Part shown: positions 58,453 through 64,000 of the stretch, piece by piece
Layout of the letters: each line of letters opens with the position of its first letter
Numbering within the stretch: position 1 is the stretch's first letter
Origin: RGIG9060 sp045645985
GTDB taxonomy: Bacteria > Spirochaetota > Spirochaetia > Treponematales > Treponemataceae
Reading direction: 5' to 3'
DNA length: 64,000 nucleotides
Assembly: GCA_045645985.1 (NCBI GenBank)
Contig: JAZRJV010000038.1
Coordinates: 65,738 to 129,737 of the forward strand
Made by a program: the position numbers and the translations under genes
The notes under the pieces: generated by a model
The model's input: only the letters and a program-made list of their open reading frames with translations
Database searches by the model: none
What the model was told of the DNA's origin: nothing

Positions 58453-61005
58453 ATGAATAAAAATGAAATCTTAAACCTTATTAAAAATAAAACATTATTT
58501 TTTGATGGAGGAACCGGAAGCGTTTTACAATCTTTAGGATTACAACCTGGTGAACTTCCTGAAATTTGGAACATCACAAATCCTGATAAAATTATTCAAC
58601 TTCATTACGAATATTTTTTAGCAGGTGCAAATATTATCAAAACGAATACCTTTGGTGCAAACAAAAATAAATTTAAAGAAACAGAATTTTCTTTAGAAGA
58701 AATTGTATCAAGTGCCTTGAACAATGCAAAAAAAGCAAGACAACTAATTGAAGATGCTTCATTAAATTCTGAATTTAAAAATTCACCACATTTAATTGCA
58801 CTTGATATTGGTCCACTGGGAAAATTACTTGAACCACTTGGAGATTTATCTTTTAATGAAGCAGTAAATTTATTTTCTGAAACAATTAAAATCGGTTTAC
58901 AAAATGGAGCCGATTTAATTTTAATTGAAACAATGAATGATTGCTACGAAGCAAAAGCTGGAATTATTGCTTGTAAAGAAGTGATTGAAAATTTAGGAAG
59001 TGAATTTGATGTGCCAATATTTGTTACAACAGTCTACGATGAATCGGCAAGAAGTTTAACAGGAACAAACATCGAAACAATGACAACAATTTTAGAAGGA
59101 CTTGGCGTTGATGCACTTGGAATGAATTGTAGTCTTGGACCAATTCAAATGAAAGAATTTATTAAAGACTTTACAGAAAACACAAACCTACCAATCATCG
59201 TAAATCCAAACGCAGGACTTCCAAGAAGTGAAAATGGAAAAACTGTTTACGATATTAGTCCAGAACAATTTGCAAATATCGTAAGTGATTTTATTTCAAA
59301 TGGAGTTTCAATTGTTGGTGGATGTTGTGGAACAACTCCAGAACATATCAAATTACTTGTAAAAAAAATTTACGAAAAAAATTTAATCAACAAAAATAAA
59401 ATTGATTTTTTTATAAATCAAAATACAAAAGAAAAAAACAATTCAATAAAAATTTGTTCAAATACAAAAGTTGTAAAAATTGGAAAAGAAGAAATCCCTG
59501 CTTTAATCGGGGAAAGAATAAATCCAACTGGAAAAAAAAGATTTAAACAAGCATTACGGGAAAATGACATTCAATATATTTTACAAGAAGGAATTAAACA
59601 AGAAGAAAATGAATGTCATATTTTAGATGTAAATGTGGGACTTCCAGAAATTGATGAAACCAAAATGATGATTGATGTAATTAAAGAATTACAATCAGTT
59701 ACAGACTTACCTTTACAAATTGACACTTCTAATCCTGAAACAATGAAACAGGCATTACGATTTTACAATGGTAAAGCTTTGATAAATTCTGTAAATGGAA
59801 AACAAGAAGTAATGGAACAAATTTTTCCTTTAGTAAAAAAATATGGAGGAACTGTTGTGGCATTAACTTTAGATGAAACAGGAATTCCAGAAACTGCAGA
59901 AGGAAGAATTGAAATTGCAAAAAAAATTTTAGACACAGCACAAAAATTTGGAATTGATAAAAATGAAATCATTTTTGACCCATTGACAATGGCAGTAAGT
60001 TCTGATGATAAAGCAGGAATTGAAACTTTAAAATGTGTAAAAATTTTAACAGAAGAATTTAATGCAAAAACAATTCTTGGGATTTCAAACATTTCTTTTG
60101 GATTACCTCAACGAGAGATTTTAACTTCTTCATTTTTTACAATGGCGTTAACAAATGGACTTTCATGTGCAATTATGAATCCAAACTCAACTGAAATAAT
60201 GAAAGCATATAATTGCTTTTGCACTTTATCTGGAAAAGATAGTCAATGTGCAAAATACATAAATTTTGCAGAAAATATTTTACAGCAACAAACAGTCCTT
60301 CAACAAAATATTTCTCAACAAGTTTCTACACAACAAAATTTACAAACAAATAATTCTAGTTTGCAAAATTCAACTTATCAAAGTGATTCAATTGAATACG
60401 CAATTATAAAAGGACTAAAAGAACAAACAATTTTAAAAACAAAAGAATTGTTACAAACAAAAACTGAAATTGAAATTATCAACGAACATTTAATTCCAGC
60501 ACTTGATATTGTTGGTAAAGCATTTGAACAGAAAAAGATTTATCTTCCACAATTGTTGATGAGTGCAGAATCAGTAAAAGCAGGTTTTTCAATTATCAAA
60601 GATAATTTAATTCAATCTGGTAAAAAAGAAGAACCTAAAGGTGAAGTTGTCATTGCAACTGTAAAAGGTGATATTCACGATATTGGAAAAAATATCGTAA
60701 AAGTTCTTTTAGAAAATTACAGTTTCAAAGTTTACGATTTAGGAAAAGATGTTGAGCCACAAGAAATTGTAAATATTTGTGTTGAAAAAAATATTAAATT
60801 TGTTGGACTAAGTGCATTGATGACAACAACTGTTCCTGCCATGGAAGAAACAATAAAACTTTTAAAAGACAAATGTCCAGATTGTAAAGTTTGTGTAGGA
60901 GGAGCAGTTTTAACTCAAGAATATGCTGATATGATTGGCGCAGATTTTTACGGTAAAGATGCTTTAGACACAATAAAATTCGCACAAAAGATTTTTACAA
61001 CTTAA
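58453..61005 (+). CDS. metH: Cobalamin-dependent methionine synthase MetH without activation domain, 850 aa
   Basis: It transfers a methyl group from methyltetrahydrofolate via cobalamin to homocysteine. Domains in order: homocysteine-binding (residues 1-310, zinc Cys in GMNCSLGP and GGCCGTTPEH), pterin-binding (345-610, ALIGERINPTGKK), cap (650-720), and cobalamin-binding (about 730-850) with KGDIHDIGKNIV; His742 would bind cobalt. The activation domain is absent and is encoded by the previous gene. Between pterin and cap domains is a Gln/Asn-rich linker (about 615-645). It is in an operon with the reactivation gene. Confidence 0.96.
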   Translation: MNKNEILNLIKNKTLFFDGGTGSVLQSLGLQPGELPEIWNITNPDKIIQLHYEYFLAGANIIKTNTFGANKNKFKETEFSLEEIVSSALNNAKKARQLIEDASLNSEFKNSPHLIALDIGPLGKLLEPLGDLSFNEAVNLFSETIKIGLQNGADLILIETMNDCYEAKAGIIACKEVIENLGSEFDVPIFVTTVYDESARSLTGTNIETMTTILEGLGVDALGMNCSLGPIQMKEFIKDFTENTNLPIIVNPNAGLPRSENGKTVYDISPEQFANIVSDFISNGVSIVGGCCGTTPEHIKLLVKKIYEKNLINKNKIDFFINQNTKEKNNSIKICSNTKVVKIGKEEIPALIGERINPTGKKRFKQALRENDIQYILQEGIKQEENECHILDVNVGLPEIDETKMMIDVIKELQSVTDLPLQIDTSNPETMKQALRFYNGKALINSVNGKQEVMEQIFPLVKKYGGTVVALTLDETGIPETAEGRIEIAKKILDTAQKFGIDKNEIIFDPLTMAVSSDDKAGIETLKCVKILTEEFNAKTILGISNISFGLPQREILTSSFFTMALTNGLSCAIMNPNSTEIMKAYNCFCTLSGKDSQCAKYINFAENILQQQTVLQQNISQQVSTQQNLQTNNSSLQNSTYQSDSIEYAIIKGLKEQTILKTKELLQTKTEIEIINEHLIPALDIVGKAFEQKKIYLPQLLMSAESVKAGFSIIKDNLIQSGKKEEPKGEVVIATVKGDIHDIGKNIVKVLLENYSFKVYDLGKDVEPQEIVNICVEKNIKFVGLSALMTTTVPAMEETIKLLKDKCPDCKVCVGGAVLTQEYADMIGADFYGKDALDTIKFAQKIFTT

Positions 61006-61028
61006 ACTTTATTTTATAGGAAGAAATT

Positions 61029-61808
61029 ATGGATTCAATTTTTTATGTTTTATTTATTCCTTTACTTGGAACAGTTTTAGGTTCAGCTTTAGTTTTCTTC
61101 ATCAAAAAAGAAATTAACTCTCACCTACAAAAAACTTTATTAGGATTTGCATCAGGTGTAATGGTTGCCGCATCAGTTTGGTCTTTACTTCTTCCTTCAA
61201 TTTCGATAGCAGAAGAAAATGGAAACATTTCTTGGATTCCTGCATCAGTTGGATTTCTTTTAGGAATTTTCTTTTTGTTACTTTTGGATTTGATAATTCC
61301 ACATCTACATAACAACGAAGAAAAACCTGAAGGACCAAAATCAAATTTCAAAAAATCTACGATGTTGATTTTAGCGGTAACTCTTCACAATATTCCTGAA
61401 GGAATGGCTGTGGGAGTTGTTTACGCAAGTGTTGTTGCAGGAACCCAACAAATTTCTTTGGCTGCACTAATCAGTTTAGCAGTTGGTATTGCAATTCAAA
61501 ACGCACCAGAAGGTGCTGTAATTTCAACTCCCTTACGAACAGCAGGAATGTCAAGAAGAAAATCATTTTTGTATGGTTCATTATCTGGAATCGTAGAACC
61601 TATTGCCTCAATAATTACAATTTTATTAACTTCACTTGTACTTCCAATTTTGCCATACCTATTATCTTTTGCAGCAGGTGCTATGGTTTATGTTGTTGTA
61701 GAAGAACTCATCCCAGACTTGCATGAAGGCAAACATTCAAATTTAGGAGTGATAAGTTTTGCAATAGGTTTTGTTTTGATGATGATTTTAGATATCGCAC
61801 TTGGATAA
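61029..61808 (+). CDS. ZIP-family metal transporter, 259 aa
   Basis: A metal-ion transporter of the ZIP family (zinc, iron or manganese uptake). About eight hydrophobic helices are seen. The conserved motifs HNIPEGMAVG (about residue 121) and QNAPEGAVIS (about 156), on helices 4 and 5, hold the metal site. A histidine-containing loop (HLHNNEEKPEGPK near 90-102) could bind metal. It follows metH by 23 nt with AGGAAG upstream, so it may be cotranscribed. Metal specificity cannot be told from the sequence. Confidence 0.92.
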   Translation: MDSIFYVLFIPLLGTVLGSALVFFIKKEINSHLQKTLLGFASGVMVAASVWSLLLPSISIAEENGNISWIPASVGFLLGIFFLLLLDLIIPHLHNNEEKPEGPKSNFKKSTMLILAVTLHNIPEGMAVGVVYASVVAGTQQISLAALISLAVGIAIQNAPEGAVISTPLRTAGMSRRKSFLYGSLSGIVEPIASIITILLTSLVLPILPYLLSFAAGAMVYVVVEELIPDLHEGKHSNLGVISFAIGFVLMMILDIALG

Positions 61809-61832
61809 AAATTTTTTTTTTGATATAAATAT

Positions 61833-61966
61833 ATTTGCAAGTAACGGAATTAGGTGAAAATCCTAAGCGGTCCCGCCACTGTAACGCTTTAGAAATCTAA
61901 ATCCATTGGAAAATTCCGAGAAGGAAGATTTTGCAATTAGCGTAAGCCAGGAGACGACTTGTAAAT
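61833..61966 (+). promoter_or_regulatory. Cobalamin riboswitch upstream of the TonB receptor
   Basis: The conserved blocks are ATTAGGTGAAAATCCTAAGCGGTCCCGCCACTGTAA (by motif, 61849-61884) and GTAAGCCAGGAGACGAC (61942-61957). P1 arms ATTTGCAAGT (61833-61842) and ACTTGTAAAT (61957-61966) close the aptamer. The ribosome binding site GAGGAGG lies about 20 nt downstream, so control of translation is likely. Confidence 0.95.
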
Positions 61967-61997
61967 CTAACATCAATACAAACCCGAGGAGGAATGT

Positions 61998-63998
61998 ATG
62001 TCAACTATCTCATTTTTAAAGAATAAGATTTTTCTTATTCTAGTTGTTGTTTTAGTAGCATCAAATTTTTTATTTGCTACAGAAACAACAAGCGAAAAAA
62101 CTTATGTTGTTACAGCAAATCGTACTGAAACCGAAGAATTAAAATCAAACGGAAATGTAACAATCATAACTTCAGAGGAAATTGTAAAATCTGGAAAAAC
62201 TACTTTAACAGAAATTTTGCAATCCGCAACTAATGTTCAAATTTCAGAAGGCACAAACGGAAACTCAACATCAATTATTAAAATGCGTGGATCATCAGGT
62301 GACAATCCTTTTGCACAAGTTGTAGTTTTACTTGATGGAAGAAGATTAAACAATCCTGATATGACTCCCCACAATCTACTTTCAATTCCATTATCACAAA
62401 TTGAAAAAATTGAAATTCTAGATGGAGGCGATTCTTCTCTTTATGGTTCAGGTGCAGTTGGTGGAGTTATAAATATTATCACCAAAGAAAATACTGATGG
62501 TGTAACTGCTGATGTAAATTTTTCTTACGGAAGTTATAACACAATTTCAACAAATGCACAAATTGGTTATGGAGAAGAAAAGTTTGGAATAAATTTTTCT
62601 GGGGACTACACACAATCAGAAGGATACAGAGATTACAACACTTCAAAAAATTGGAATGCAAATTTAAAATCATTTATTAAACCAAATTCAAATTTAAATT
62701 TTGTTCCTTTTGTAAATTATTCTGCAGGAAATTTTGATTTACCAGGACCATTAACAGAAAAAGAATTTTTAGAAAATCCAACTCAAGCAAATTCACTTTC
62801 TAAATCAAGTAAAGACAAAGGAAGTTTTTCTATAATCTCAACTGGATTAAATTCTTCTTTTGAAATTACTGATTCAATAAAATTTGAAATTCCTACAAGT
62901 TACAATTTAACAAAAAGAGGATATGATAATTACGGATACAGCAATTATAAATTTCACTTAGTTGAATCAAAACCAAAACTTTCTTTTGAAAGTGATTTAT
63001 CAGATGTAAAATTCAAATCTTTTGTTGGATATGATTTTGCATTCACAAATTATTTTGGAAATTCGTATTCTGATATTGAAAGACAAAATGAAATCAATGC
63101 ATATAACATTATCCAAATTGAAAATTCTCCATTTGTAAATTTATCATTTGAATTTCCATTCAATTTAATTTTTACTACAAGTGCAAGATACACATTTGTA
63201 CCAATTAAAGCAACAAAAGAGATTGTAGATTTTCATAAAGAACAAATTTACAAATCTTTTGATTACAGTTTTGGCGCAACATATTTATTTACAGATAATT
63301 TTTCTGTGTATTCAAAATACACAACTCTATTTAGACTTCCGTTTGTTGATGAAAAAACTTCTTTAACATATTTTTATGGATATCATTATGCAGACTTTAA
63401 TGAAGATTTAAATCCAGAAAAAGGTTTTAATGCTGAAATTGGAACAAATTTTAAATTAAATAATTTATTGTCAACAAAAGCTAACTTTTTCTATATGGGA
63501 ATGAAAGATGAAATTGCATATTCATCAATCACTTGGAAAAATGAAAACTTAGTAAAAACCAAAAGAATTGGTGGAACATTATCTGTAAATTATAATCCAG
63601 TTGATTTCTTAAAATTAAAATCTTCAGTAAGTTACATTCACGCAGTTTTTGCAGAAGGTGAAAATATTAACAAACAAATTCCGTTAAATGCAAAACTTTT
63701 AACTTATTCAGAAGTTGAATTCATTTTACCATTTGATTTTTCAATTATTGTTGATTACAAATTTACAAGTTCACAATTTCAGGGCAATGATTATTCAAAT
63801 AGTTTAACAAAGATTCCTGCGGTAAATTTATTAGGAGCAACTTTAAAATATACTCCTTCACAACTTAACAACAGTTTATCAGTTATTGCAAGATTTAATA
63901 ATATCTTAAATGTTTCTTATCCAGAATATTTAGCTTACGATTCTTATTATCCTGCAAAACAATTTAATTTTAATTTATCTGTAAATTATAAATACTAA
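61998..63998 (+). CDS. TonB-dependent outer-membrane receptor, BtuB-like, 666 aa
   Basis: An outer-membrane gated channel. A signal peptide ends near residue 27 (LFA-TE). A TonB-box-like KTYVVTANRTE follows, then the plug domain (about 45-165) with LLDGRRLNNPD and GGDSSLYGSGAVGGVINI. The rest is a beta-barrel rich in aromatic-ended strands, closing with NYKY. The riboswitch in front indicates uptake of cobalamin or a relative. The gene is complete, ending two bases before the window edge. The start is ATG 61998 with GAGGAGG upstream. Confidence 0.92.
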   Translation: MSTISFLKNKIFLILVVVLVASNFLFATETTSEKTYVVTANRTETEELKSNGNVTIITSEEIVKSGKTTLTEILQSATNVQISEGTNGNSTSIIKMRGSSGDNPFAQVVVLLDGRRLNNPDMTPHNLLSIPLSQIEKIEILDGGDSSLYGSGAVGGVINIITKENTDGVTADVNFSYGSYNTISTNAQIGYGEEKFGINFSGDYTQSEGYRDYNTSKNWNANLKSFIKPNSNLNFVPFVNYSAGNFDLPGPLTEKEFLENPTQANSLSKSSKDKGSFSIISTGLNSSFEITDSIKFEIPTSYNLTKRGYDNYGYSNYKFHLVESKPKLSFESDLSDVKFKSFVGYDFAFTNYFGNSYSDIERQNEINAYNIIQIENSPFVNLSFEFPFNLIFTTSARYTFVPIKATKEIVDFHKEQIYKSFDYSFGATYLFTDNFSVYSKYTTLFRLPFVDEKTSLTYFYGYHYADFNEDLNPEKGFNAEIGTNFKLNNLLSTKANFFYMGMKDEIAYSSITWKNENLVKTKRIGGTLSVNYNPVDFLKLKSSVSYIHAVFAEGENINKQIPLNAKLLTYSEVEFILPFDFSIIVDYKFTSSQFQGNDYSNSLTKIPAVNLLGATLKYTPSQLNNSLSVIARFNNILNVSYPEYLAYDSYYPAKQFNFNLSVNYKY

Positions 63999-64000
63999 AA

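Noticed and set aside
1..64000. CRISPR array
   Set aside because: No series of regularly spaced direct repeats with unique spacers was found. The phased AAAAATGTGA triplet has only 10-nt repeats and lies in a promoter.
1..64000. tRNA or rRNA genes
   Set aside because: No T-arm motif (GTTCRANNC) with a matching acceptor stem and no rRNA-like conserved blocks were noticed on either strand; a tRNAscan run would be decisive.

Overview
The window is AT-rich (roughly 70% A+T by eye), densely coded chromosomal DNA that looks like a host-associated Treponema-type spirochete. The evidence is the long-form PPi-dependent phosphofructokinase, several lipoproteins with spirochete-style lipoboxes, methyl-accepting chemotaxis proteins, a two-piece methionine synthase, and anaerobe markers (HydG, rubredoxin). 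Genus is an inference; no rRNA or tRNA was found in the window.

Layout. 1-20.7 kb is core genome: a cut-off lipoprotein, pfp, htrA, uvrB, two metallo-beta-lactamase-fold enzymes, rpmB, a tRNA-dihydrouridine synthase, a thiamine ABC transporter (thiBPQ) behind a TPP riboswitch, a small lipoprotein, a BspA-like protein, a bacteriohemerythrin divergent from a polytopic chemoreceptor, and gpmI. 20.9-33.8 kb is a first accessory island: type I restriction-modification genes hsdM-hsdS, two predicted membrane proteins of unknown role (one with a possible phospholipase-D-like domain), a DUF1653 protein, another membrane-anchored unknown, an AAA/DUF4143 ATPase translationally coupled to hsdR, a YgjP-like metalloprotease and a nucleotidyltransferase-like protein. 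Terminators of one type lie at both island ends, and a GC-rich block closes it. sppA separates it from a second island (34.9-45.4 kb): a tyrosine recombinase, hsdS, hsdM, a second hsdS, a HAD phosphatase, a DUF3990/DUF3791 toxin-antitoxin-like trio and a second hsdR. Short sequences are shared by the two hsdS genes and by the DNA beside the recombinase, which suggests specificity switching.

45.4-64 kb is core again: an OmpA-family protein, a GntR/ABC exporter operon, a serine hydrolase, a second chemoreceptor, a GH13 alpha-glucan hydrolase, a very short rubredoxin, HydG with an altered C-terminal cysteine motif, a lipocalin, thioredoxin, metH plus its detached activation domain, a ZIP transporter, and a TonB receptor behind a cobalamin riboswitch. 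Thiamine and cobalamin uptake are thus both under riboswitch control, and cobalamin would feed the nearby MetH.

Two patterns cut across the genes. (1) A modular family of palindromic leader repeats (about 153-155 bp when full length) sits directly in front of start codons. Each full unit is a run of hairpins ending in a T-run plus AGGAG, so the repeat supplies the ribosome binding site. Stems differ between copies while pairing is kept and loops are conserved, which points to a structured RNA. (2) At least seven genes have a -10-like box ending 6-7 nt before the ATG and no Shine-Dalgarno sequence, consistent with leaderless transcripts.
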